Shown one piece after another: positions 8,584 through 14,833 of a DNA stretch of 64,000 bases. The position numbers were made by a program, and so were the translations under genes. Source of the stretch: a virus. Each line of letters starts with the position of its first letter. Position 1 is the stretch's first letter. The notes under the pieces were generated by a model, which worked only from the letters and a program-made list of their open reading frames with translations, did no database searches and was not told the DNA's origin. The DNA lies in IMG/VR virus record IMGVR_UViG_3300008050_000025, positions 37,826 through 101,825 of that record; one strand, written 5' to 3'.

Positions 8584-9570
8584 TTACCAGTCTTTCAGTT
8601 GTTCAGGGAAGTATTCTTTCACTAGGCTCATTAAAGAGTGAGACCTGTTCTCATCTACCAGTGAGTGCATGAATTGAATGCAGTGTACATTTTGAAAAGG
8701 CTTTGACCCACGCTTCCTTAGAAACTTTTGGTCAAACTTAGAATTTGCATATATCTTCATTACATTTGGGTTCGCATGTAGTTCAGAGGACAGTTCATAA
8801 ATCATATCAAGCTCTTCATCTGTGAACTTGGATTCGAAGTGGTGCATGGGTATGATGAACGCGCTGTCCTCTTCGTATGAACCTCCAATACAAGTAATGA
8901 CATCCTTATTGAAGTCAAGTCCTGTAGTCTCAAGGTCCATACCAATCTTCTCAGCCAAGTTAGCCTTACGGAACTCTTCTCGTACAAGTTCCATAGTATC
9001 ACACAGTACTACACCAGCCTCTTTGAACTTGTCAACCTTGAGGATGTTCCTGCTATAAGAGTTAGTTAAGTCCTCTACAAAAACATTCCTAACCATAGGC
9101 TCTAGGTAAACTGTCTCTGGCGCAAAGGTTGGGAACACTACAATCTGTTTGCCAGTTGTCTCACTCTCAATAATGAACTCACAGCCACGCCTATTAAGAA
9201 GGCCTCTCTGCTTGAGCACTACCTTCAAAGCAATATCCCCCATGAGGATTACCAAGTCTGGTTGGATTTCTTCCAACTCTTTCATGATAATCTCTCTGTG
9301 GAACTCAAACTCAGCCAACTCCAGGTCATCAAACTCTTTGTTGTAGTCTTTGATTGCTGGAATGAACTGGTAGTTGCACATAGGACTTTCCGCAATGATA
9401 CCTTTCACTAAGTACTCAGCGTCTTCTTCCATGTCGGCAACGTGCCCACCGTTTTTAGTGAGGGAGGGGGTCACGAAGACAATCTTCTCCGTTCCAACAT
9501 CCTCCTGATAGTTGTTGTAGGTCTTAGGGTCTTTTAACTTCCCCAAAGATTCTTCTAGTTTCTTGGACAT
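8584..9570 (-). CDS. polA: family A DNA polymerase, N-terminal exonuclease part (split gene)
   Basis: 328 residues holding the front of a phage Pol I. Residues 30-165 look like the uracil-DNA-glycosylase-like domain found at the N-terminus of some phage family A polymerases (LVILMGDIAL, then RG, then VFPTFAPETVY). Residues 208-328 are the first part of the 3'-5' exonuclease: IGMDLETTGLD with D212 and E214 (Exo I) and IYANSKFDQKFL with D280 (Exo II). The ORF stops at PEQLKDW, before Exo III, which is encoded at the start of the next ORF in the +1 frame. Together the two ORFs make one full-length enzyme of about 870 residues. TAGGA directly precedes the ATG. Confidence 0.88.
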   Translation of the reverse strand: MSKKLEESLGKLKDPKTYNNYQEDVGTEKIVFVTPSLTKNGGHVADMEEDAEYLVKGIIAESPMCNYQFIPAIKDYNKEFDDLELAEFEFHREIIMKELEEIQPDLVILMGDIALKVVLKQRGLLNRRGCEFIIESETTGKQIVVFPTFAPETVYLEPMVRNVFVEDLTNSYSRNILKVDKFKEAGVVLCDTMELVREEFRKANLAEKIGMDLETTGLDFNKDVITCIGGSYEEDSAFIIPMHHFESKFTDEELDMIYELSSELHANPNVMKIYANSKFDQKFLRKRGSKPFQNVHCIQFMHSLVDENRSHSLMSLVKEYFPEQLKDW

Positions 9571-9583
9571 TCCTAACTATTAT
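9554..9583 (+). promoter_or_regulatory. candidate promoter for the gp55-like gene
   Basis: TCTAGTTT at 9554-9561 and TATTAT at 9578-9583 are separated by 16 bases and resemble the elements before the groES, 11034 and 62563 genes. Only 21 bases separate this plus-strand gene from the divergent polymerase gene. TATTATGATAAT ends three bases before the ATG at 9592, so transcription would begin at or next to the start codon, giving little or no leader. Confidence 0.4.
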
Positions 9584-9591
9584 GATAATAT

Positions 9592-9969
9592 ATGAGCACT
9601 AAAAAGAAAAAGCATTACATTGACAACAAGGAATTTGAAAAGACTATTTTCAATTACATTGAAGACAATGAGACATATGAAAAAGAGTTAGTGTCCATGT
9701 TGGAGTTGCTTATCAACAACATCCTGATGACGTTCAAATTCAATGTCGATTATGATGATGCTAGGCAAGAGTGCTTCGTGCTATGCCTAAAAGTCCTCAA
9801 GAACTTCACTAAGGAGAAAGGTTCAGCTTTCAACTACTTCACTACTGTAATCGTTAACAACTTAAGATTGATTTACACCAAGAACAAGAAGTATAATTTA
9901 AAGATTACGAAGTACAGGGAGTTGAAGGGAGATGTTTTCAATACTCCAGGGTCAACACCACAGAGCTAG
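9592..9969 (+). CDS. 55: late-transcription sigma factor, gp55-like
   Basis: 125-residue relative of T4 gp55, the sigma-like factor that directs host RNA polymerase to late promoters. It keeps the basic opening and HYIDNKEF segment, the FKFNVDYDDARQECF region and AFNYFTTVIVNNLR, which match the region 2-like core of gp55. T4 gp55 is about 185 residues and ends in a hydrophobic tail that binds the sliding clamp. This protein stops just after a TPG segment at the equivalent place, so the clamp-binding tail is not visible. It is transcribed divergently from the polymerase and its last 32 bases overlap the convergent 9938 gene. No Shine-Dalgarno is seen. Confidence 0.82.
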   Translation: MSTKKKKHYIDNKEFEKTIFNYIEDNETYEKELVSMLELLINNILMTFKFNVDYDDARQECFVLCLKVLKNFTKEKGSAFNYFTTVIVNNLRLIYTKNKKYNLKITKYRELKGDVFNTPGSTPQS

Positions 9970-10222
9970 CCTCTACATCCACTACTATAATAGACCCTTT
10001 GCCAATACTTTTGAAGTCTTCTTTGACGGCTTCCTTATGTATTTTCTTAGCGTGTCGGGTGGCCACTTCCAAAGAGCTAGATGTAACTAACTCAGCGTAG
10101 TAAATCCTACCCTTTCCTAAGGATTCCTCATAGTCATTCTTGTCAGCGACAACGAAACCTTTCGTCTTACCGACAAGAAGAAGTCCCATACCCTTTACGG
10201 AACCTTGTTTGTGGGAAACCAT
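9938..10222 (-). CDS. small protein of unknown function
   Basis: 94 residues, mixed alpha/beta in appearance: an N-terminal half with GMGLLLVGKTKGFVVAD, a central helix rich in Lys and His, and a hydrophobic C-terminal strand (GSIIVVDVEASSVVLTLEY). No family was recognised. Its stop lies inside the 3' end of the convergent gp55-like gene (32-base overlap), so transcripts of the two would be antisense to each other there. Its ATG overlaps the stop of a 24-codon ORF (TAATG), placing it last in a minus-strand mini-operon starting at 11034. Confidence 0.75.
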   Translation of the reverse strand: MVSHKQGSVKGMGLLLVGKTKGFVVADKNDYEESLGKGRIYYAELVTSSSLEVATRHAKKIHKEAVKEDFKSIGKGSIIVVDVEASSVVLTLEY

Positions 10223-10296
10223 TATTCTTTTTCAAGCTCGGCAAGTGACTGTACCGCGCAGTTAAACACATCGCGGGAAGGGGGCGTGTTACTCAT
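10222..10296 (-). CDS. possible 24-residue protein
   Basis: A short frame MSNTPPSRDV-FNCAVQSLAE-LEKE fills the otherwise empty space between two genes. Its ATG overlaps the TGA of the thioredoxin-like gene (ATGA) and its TAA overlaps the ATG of the next gene (TAATG), the same joints used by the real genes of this phage. This exact fit is the main evidence; there is no recognisable domain or strong ribosome site. It could instead be a coupling spacer. Confidence 0.45.
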   Translation of the reverse strand: MSNTPPSRDVFNCAVQSLAELEKE

Positions 10297-10601
10297 TTCG
10301 TAAAGTAATTGTAGAGAGAAGGGTACTCAACCACAACCCTCAAACCTTTACCTTCTGTAGTAAGTAGTGCTGGTGCAGATGTAATGTTAAACGTGCCAAA
10401 TGCCTCAGGCGTATTCCAACTATCAATCTTGTACATTGGAACCTCTGGGTGATTGGTGGCCCATTGCTCGGCCAACTTCTCCATCTTACCACTCCACTTG
10501 CACCAAGGGGACACGTACAAAATAGAGAACACGTCATTATGCCTACGCTTCAACACTTCATTAATGTCAGCGTGGGTCTTTAGGTGTGTAATATTACTCA
10601 T
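10293..10601 (-). CDS. thioredoxin-like protein with CxxS active site
   Basis: The start is placed at the ATG at 10601 (MSNITHLKTH), giving 102 residues with a normal thioredoxin beginning; the longer frame reads through the neighbouring gene. The fold signature is ILYVSPWCKWSGKMEKL (27-43) followed by the cis-proline segment ITSAPALLTT (P77). The motif is C34-K-W-S37, so the second cysteine of the usual CxxC pair is serine. That favours glutathionylation, mixed-disulfide or structural work rather than dithiol reduction. It could serve the RNR, whose C-terminal cysteines need reduction, but a CxxS protein would be an unusual reductant. Its start overlaps the preceding gene by 8 bases. Confidence 0.75.
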   Translation of the reverse strand: MSNITHLKTHADINEVLKRRHNDVFSILYVSPWCKWSGKMEKLAEQWATNHPEVPMYKIDSWNTPEAFGTFNITSAPALLTTEGKGLRVVVEYPSLYNYFTK

Positions 10602-11034
10602 CGTCGTCAGACTTATTGACCCTGATAAAAGCTTCTTTCTGTTCTTCCTGGTCAAGGGCTGCTTGCTCAGCTTCTTTAGCCTCGCGCTCCTTGCCCATCT
10701 CTTCCATCTTCTCAAGCTCTTCCAAGCTAGACGCAATCTTTGAGATGTAAGTTGCCACGCCAGCCATCATAATGACTGCGGCAATCTCATCATCAGACTG
10801 AATGCCAGCACCTTTAAATACAGATGCGACTTTTTCAAATTGCTCGGTCTGTTCCTGAGTAAGTTTAATGTATAGTTTCATACGTCTATCTTTTTTGATT
10901 TTAACTTTAGAACCATGCATAGTGAAGTCGGCATCTTCTAAGGCCTCAAGCATACCCGTCTTCTCCACAATCTGTTCTTGGACTGGGTTTAGCTCCACCT
11001 CTTCCGACTTACTTTCTTCCTGAATATTCTGCAT
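10594..11034 (-). CDS. acidic coiled-coil protein, unknown function
   Basis: 146 residues, strongly acidic at both ends (QNIQEESKSEEVE at the start, DDDE at the end). A basic patch (KVKIKKDRRMKLYIKL, about 43-58) precedes a helical region likely to form a coiled coil (SLEELEKMEEMGKEREAKEAEQ). A hydrophobic stretch, AAVIMMAGVATYI, lies between. No family recognised. It is the first gene of a minus-strand mini-operon with a TATAAT promoter-like box about 20 bases upstream, and its stop overlaps the thioredoxin-like start. A regulatory or assembly-adaptor role would fit the composition but is not shown. Confidence 0.75.
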   Translation of the reverse strand: MQNIQEESKSEEVELNPVQEQIVEKTGMLEALEDADFTMHGSKVKIKKDRRMKLYIKLTQEQTEQFEKVASVFKGAGIQSDDEIAAVIMMAGVATYISKIASSLEELEKMEEMGKEREAKEAEQAALDQEEQKEAFIRVNKSDDDE

Positions 11035-11053
11035 AGTATTTGCCTACGCCCCT

Positions 11054-11081
11054 ATTATAGCATTATGGGCGATAATTTAGA
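11054..11081 (-). promoter_or_regulatory. candidate promoter for the 10594-11034 gene, overlapping a divergent gene
   Basis: Minus strand TCTAAATT (11081-11074) followed after 14 bases by TATAAT (11059-11054), about 20 bases before the start at 11034. The same ten bases read on the plus strand contain TATTAT at 11053-11058, seven bases before the plus-strand start at 11065. One short A/T box may therefore serve both directions. Confidence 0.45.
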
Positions 11082-11580
11082 AGATATTCTTACCACAGGT
11101 GAATTTGGTTTAAAGAAAAAGAAACGCAAGAACAGTAAAGCGAAAGGGAGTAGGTATGAGAACGCAGTAGCTAAGAAGCTGAACGAAAGGTTTGAGACCA
11201 CAGACTTCCAACGTACTCCTGGGTCAGGAGCCTTCGCAACCACTCACAACCTGCCAGAACACCTCCAGATTGCAGGAGACCTCATCACACCTACCAACTT
11301 CAAGTTCGTTATCGAGTGCAAGGCTGGGTATGACCTCGACATTTATGACTACTTTCGCGGCTCCTCGACTATAATAAGTTTTATAAAACAAGGTGAAGAA
11401 GAAGTAAAGAACTCTAAGGATAAGAATTATCTTATTATATACAAGAAGGATTACAAACCTGAGCTAGTAATCACGGGGCGAAGCTACGGGATTACTCCTG
11501 AGCTATCGTTCAACGGAGAATACTTTATCTATACCCTCAAGGATTTTCTCCAACTTGAGAATGATGTCTTTCTTTCTTGA
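11065..11580 (+). CDS. PD-(D/E)XK nuclease, Holliday-junction-resolvase-like
   Basis: 171 residues with the layout of phage/archaeal-type resolvases: a basic N-terminus (KKKKRKNSKAKG), GSRYENAVAKKL with the first acidic residue (E32), RTPGSGAF (50-57), AGDLI (D72) and VIECKAG (E84, K86). These form a PD-(D/E)XK metal site. T4 uses the unrelated gp49 for branch resolution, so this protein may replace it before packaging; that function is inferred. The last 78 bases overlap the convergent 866-residue gene. No Shine-Dalgarno is visible and a TATTAT box lies seven bases before the ATG, so the message may lack a leader. Confidence 0.75.
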   Translation: MGDNLEDILTTGEFGLKKKKRKNSKAKGSRYENAVAKKLNERFETTDFQRTPGSGAFATTHNLPEHLQIAGDLITPTNFKFVIECKAGYDLDIYDYFRGSSTIISFIKQGEEEVKNSKDKNYLIIYKKDYKPELVITGRSYGITPELSFNGEYFIYTLKDFLQLENDVFLS

Positions 11581-14103
11581 CTCGGAGATAACTCCTTCAT
11601 CGGAACCTGATAGAACTTTACCTACCGACTGGAACAACTTGTTGTAAGCTCTCCCATCGAAGATGGCAGCATCATCTTGTGGACGAATCAGGGTGGCATA
11701 CATCGTTCTTGGCCTGCCGTCTTTACCAGTGTATTCCCATTTGATATTCCCACTGTCTAACAGCTTAGGTTCACACTTGTTAATCAAGAATGCAACCGCT
11801 TGATGCCTACCTGAGAACCCAACCTTACCCGCATGTGATTGGATAAGGGCTTCATCATGTGAGGTAAACATAGTAGACACAAGGTCGTTTACAGCCATAC
11901 CTTTAAGCATAGACTTATCACGCCCAATAACTCTTCTGATTGCCCTGATTGCTTTAGCTGTAGTGTTTCCCTTATCCAGCTTGGTTGAAGCTGTTGATTT
12001 AATACTACTTATAATTTTCTGCGCATCCTCTGTTGAAATTCCAGAGTCAGGGTCGTAGAGCAAGTCTTCCATGTTCCTAATGATGCCATCAGGAGTGTGT
12101 CCTTTGGCAACAGTGTTCTGTGAGAAGATGGATGCTATTCCTGTAGAGAATGTGGACATCACCTTGGCAGCATCGGAAAGCTCCTTTGTCAGTTTTGACT
12201 TTTGACCCTTAGACATATCAACCATTAGTGGTGAATCCTTAACGAAGTCGTTGAACACTTGATGAGTTTCACCTATCTCGTCCAGCGTATCACTAGGAGA
12301 ACTTCCTTTCAAGCTAGACATATAAGACTTAGCTGAAATGTTAACGTTAGTTCTACCAACTGATACCTGCCCATTGTCATTGAAGTAAGCTTTCAATGAG
12401 ATTGGAAGAGACTTGTCAACCTGTAGATTGATTCCGTAAGTGTCTTGTAGGTGTGCGTTCAGCTTTGTGTAATCCTCAGGGCTAGAAAGCTCAACAGTGA
12501 AGTCTTCTCGTTTACCCATCTTGGTAACGTCCCTTACTCCGCCAACAGAAACAACCTTCACTCCTGCATCTGCAAGAACTGTGGAGATGATGTTAGCTTC
12601 CATCATTGACTGCCTGATAATCTCCTTGGCAGCTTCTCCGATATCAGTAATGCCAGCCCTCTCAATCATACTCTCTAAAGCAGATTCGGGTTCCTCACCG
12701 TTAACCAAACCTGCTCCAACAGGAACACCATTGGCCATCATGTCTGCGAACTCAGATATCTTTTGAACTGAGTCTACGAATTCTCCAATAGAATTAATGT
12801 CTTCGCCACCCTCATCAGAGAAAGGAAGACCTACTGCGTTGGAGATAAACCCTGCGATTACCCCTTCCTTGGCAGTGCTGACCATACGTGAGGCGTGAGA
12901 CCCCTCTGTGTTCCTCAGTACTGGCCGAACTAGGGGTCGTTCCGTGCCATCAGACTTGCGGAGCATAACGCCTCTCAAAGCCTTCCCAAGGCCCTCTGTA
13001 CCTGCCCCTATCGTTAGGCCTAGGTTGGGGTCTGTCCCTGTAGACAAGTGAATACTATCCAACATGTCGTATGTTTGTGGAAGATTTTTCCTTCCACCTG
13101 CCGAATCGTCCCTTCCGACGTATAACTTTCTATTACTCACTGCGAATGAATCCAGAACCTCAAGAGACTTTTTAGTTACCAAGGATTCATCAATATACCT
13201 AACGCCGTCATCTTCACGAATCATGGAAGTGATTTGTATAGCATCTTTGAATGCCGAATATAGTTCTTGCTGAGACTCTTCTGATACGGTTGGGTCATAC
13301 CCTCCACGCATCTCCCTCTTGAATGAGAGCAATTCACCGACTCCGAATCCGGCAGGGTGGTCTGTGATTGTTCTGAATATACTACGAAGAGTTACACCTT
13401 CTACAAGGTCTTGTGTTCTACGTGATTCATCATAAATCTCATCCATATCCTCAGGGACCCAAGGGAACCAAGGGTTTTCAATGATATCCCCCCTCTCATT
13501 CGTCCATGTACCATCCTCATTTCTAGACAGTTTGAACGTTGACTCCCCCGCAAAAGGACTTTGCCCTTTTACATCTGCTGCCCCACCTGGAACCCCTTCT
13601 TCCTCTGCAATGTGGGATGCTAGCCATTCACGGAATGTAATATAGTTTACACCTTGGCCTAATTCTCCATCGACAGCTAGGCCTGTAGTCATAGGACCCT
13701 CTGGTGTCATCCAATGCACCTTGCCTACCTTAAGTTTCCCTGGAGGTGTGGGTGCTGCTGGCTCCCCTGCCTCTCCTGGTTTGACATCTAGCTGTGGCTG
13801 TACAACGTGTGGCACGAAATCTCCTGCCATCTGGTCTATACTGTTCACAACCTTTAGTCCACCAGGATTTGGTGGAAGGTTATTGTATAGCTGCTTCTTC
13901 AAGGCTGGGTCACTTTTCGTACCCTTTAGTACTTTGTTAAAGTTGGAGTTGTGGCCCTCCCCTACTTTTCCCTGCGCGTGAAGGGCATCAAACTTGCTAC
14001 TTGCGGCCCTGAAAGCGTCGGCTTTCTGACCTACCTCTACTGGTTTGTGCGCCTCCTCAAGAGCGTATAACTGTAGGAGTTTCTTGTAATATTTGTTCGC
14101 CAT
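11503..14103 (-). CDS. large virion-associated protein, unknown function
   Basis: 866 residues with no recognised family. The N-terminus (to about 130) is helical and then Pro/Gly-rich (PGEAGEPAAPTPPGK), followed by a long mixed region with many Ser/Thr/Asp residues and no transmembrane segment or catalytic motif. Its position directly after the tail tube gene, in the structural block, suggests a virion or assembly protein. It begins two bases after the U-run of a strong hairpin, so its own ribosome-binding region is inside the hairpin. It ends by overlapping the resolvase-like gene by 78 bases, tail to tail. Confidence 0.75.
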   Translation of the reverse strand: MANKYYKKLLQLYALEEAHKPVEVGQKADAFRAASSKFDALHAQGKVGEGHNSNFNKVLKGTKSDPALKKQLYNNLPPNPGGLKVVNSIDQMAGDFVPHVVQPQLDVKPGEAGEPAAPTPPGKLKVGKVHWMTPEGPMTTGLAVDGELGQGVNYITFREWLASHIAEEEGVPGGAADVKGQSPFAGESTFKLSRNEDGTWTNERGDIIENPWFPWVPEDMDEIYDESRRTQDLVEGVTLRSIFRTITDHPAGFGVGELLSFKREMRGGYDPTVSEESQQELYSAFKDAIQITSMIREDDGVRYIDESLVTKKSLEVLDSFAVSNRKLYVGRDDSAGGRKNLPQTYDMLDSIHLSTGTDPNLGLTIGAGTEGLGKALRGVMLRKSDGTERPLVRPVLRNTEGSHASRMVSTAKEGVIAGFISNAVGLPFSDEGGEDINSIGEFVDSVQKISEFADMMANGVPVGAGLVNGEEPESALESMIERAGITDIGEAAKEIIRQSMMEANIISTVLADAGVKVVSVGGVRDVTKMGKREDFTVELSSPEDYTKLNAHLQDTYGINLQVDKSLPISLKAYFNDNGQVSVGRTNVNISAKSYMSSLKGSSPSDTLDEIGETHQVFNDFVKDSPLMVDMSKGQKSKLTKELSDAAKVMSTFSTGIASIFSQNTVAKGHTPDGIIRNMEDLLYDPDSGISTEDAQKIISSIKSTASTKLDKGNTTAKAIRAIRRVIGRDKSMLKGMAVNDLVSTMFTSHDEALIQSHAGKVGFSGRHQAVAFLINKCEPKLLDSGNIKWEYTGKDGRPRTMYATLIRPQDDAAIFDGRAYNKLFQSVGKVLSGSDEGVISESRKKDIILKLEKILEGIDKVFSVER

Positions 14104-14104
14104 A

Positions 14105-14143
14105 GGAAAAAGAAGTGCCCTTCTAAGTAGTTAGGCACTTCTT
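14105..14143 (-). terminator. rho-independent terminator after the tail tube gene
   Basis: On the minus strand a 10-bp perfect stem (arms 14143-14134 and 14119-14110; AAGAAGTGCC paired with GGCACTTCTT) with a 14-base loop is followed by a T-rich run TTTCC. It lies between the tail tube stop and the start codon at 14103. Termination here would cap the sheath/tube message, with read-through needed for the 866-residue gene. Confidence 0.8.
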
Positions 14144-14163
14144 CATGTATTGATAAGCAAGTA

Positions 14164-14814
14164 TTAAGTAATAACGTCGAATAACGTATCGAAAACATTA
14201 TCCTCTACCCTGTACTGAGCGATGAAATCGTACTGTACAGCTACTTCAATAGTGTGGAACTCGTTTGTAGAGTAGTTATACTCTGCAAGCTTCCAAGATT
14301 TCGGCCATGCGCCATAGAGCTTTACTACAAGCTTAGGTTGCCTGTTGTGGTCAAGTTGGACAAGCTCAAGAGTTCTCTTAAACTGGTCCCCAGGAATCAC
14401 AGGAGCCGAGTGCGTACCAAAGATTGGGTCATACGTTGTCCTCATCCAAGAGAATAGAAGCTTCGCAGCATCTCCTCTAATCATGTCGTCAAACGTTAGA
14501 ATAGTTTCTTCAACGGAAACCTTACCTGGGTAGTAGAACTTATCGTTCACCCTATCCACTGTAATAGCTTCTGATGTGTACCCAAGTTGTCCTACAGACT
14601 TAACTGCCATGGCCAAGGTGTCAGATGCATCAGTAAGGTTGAAGTAATTATCAACTGTACCAAGGATACCTGCAATGCTTGGAATCCTCAAAATCCAACT
14701 GTATGCTCTGTACGAGTCATACTGGTGTGTGAGCCTATGGCCATCGGTAATCCCGATGTCTAGTGCCCTTCCTTGTTGGTTCAGGAATTCGTTTACGGTG
14801 TCATTTGTTGCCAA
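14164..14814 (-). CDS. 19: tail tube protein, gp19-like
   Basis: 216 residues resembling T4 gp19, the subunit that stacks as hexameric rings to make the inner tube for DNA passage. Tube-family features include the early YSWILRIPSI strand, GYTSEAITVDRVNDKFYYPGKV, then SWMRTTYDPIFG, KLYGAWPKSWKLAEYNYSTNEF and a closing VAVQYDFI strand, the fold shared with Hcp-type tubes. It follows the sheath gene after 19 bases. The start is TTG with GGAGAT eight bases upstream. A terminator follows. Abundant synthesis from the late promoter at 17351-17363 is expected. Confidence 0.9.
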   Translation of the reverse strand: MATNDTVNEFLNQQGRALDIGITDGHRLTHQYDSYRAYSWILRIPSIAGILGTVDNYFNLTDASDTLAMAVKSVGQLGYTSEAITVDRVNDKFYYPGKVSVEETILTFDDMIRGDAAKLLFSWMRTTYDPIFGTHSAPVIPGDQFKRTLELVQLDHNRQPKLVVKLYGAWPKSWKLAEYNYSTNEFHTIEVAVQYDFIAQYRVEDNVFDTLFDVIT

Positions 14815-14833
14815 GTGTTATCTCCTATATTAT

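Noticed and set aside
8570-8600. Programmed +1 frameshift at the polymerase junction
   Set aside because: UGG UAA U offers no re-pairing of the Trp tRNA in the +1 frame, and no known shift-prone sequence is nearby; stop-restart or a sequencing error is simpler.
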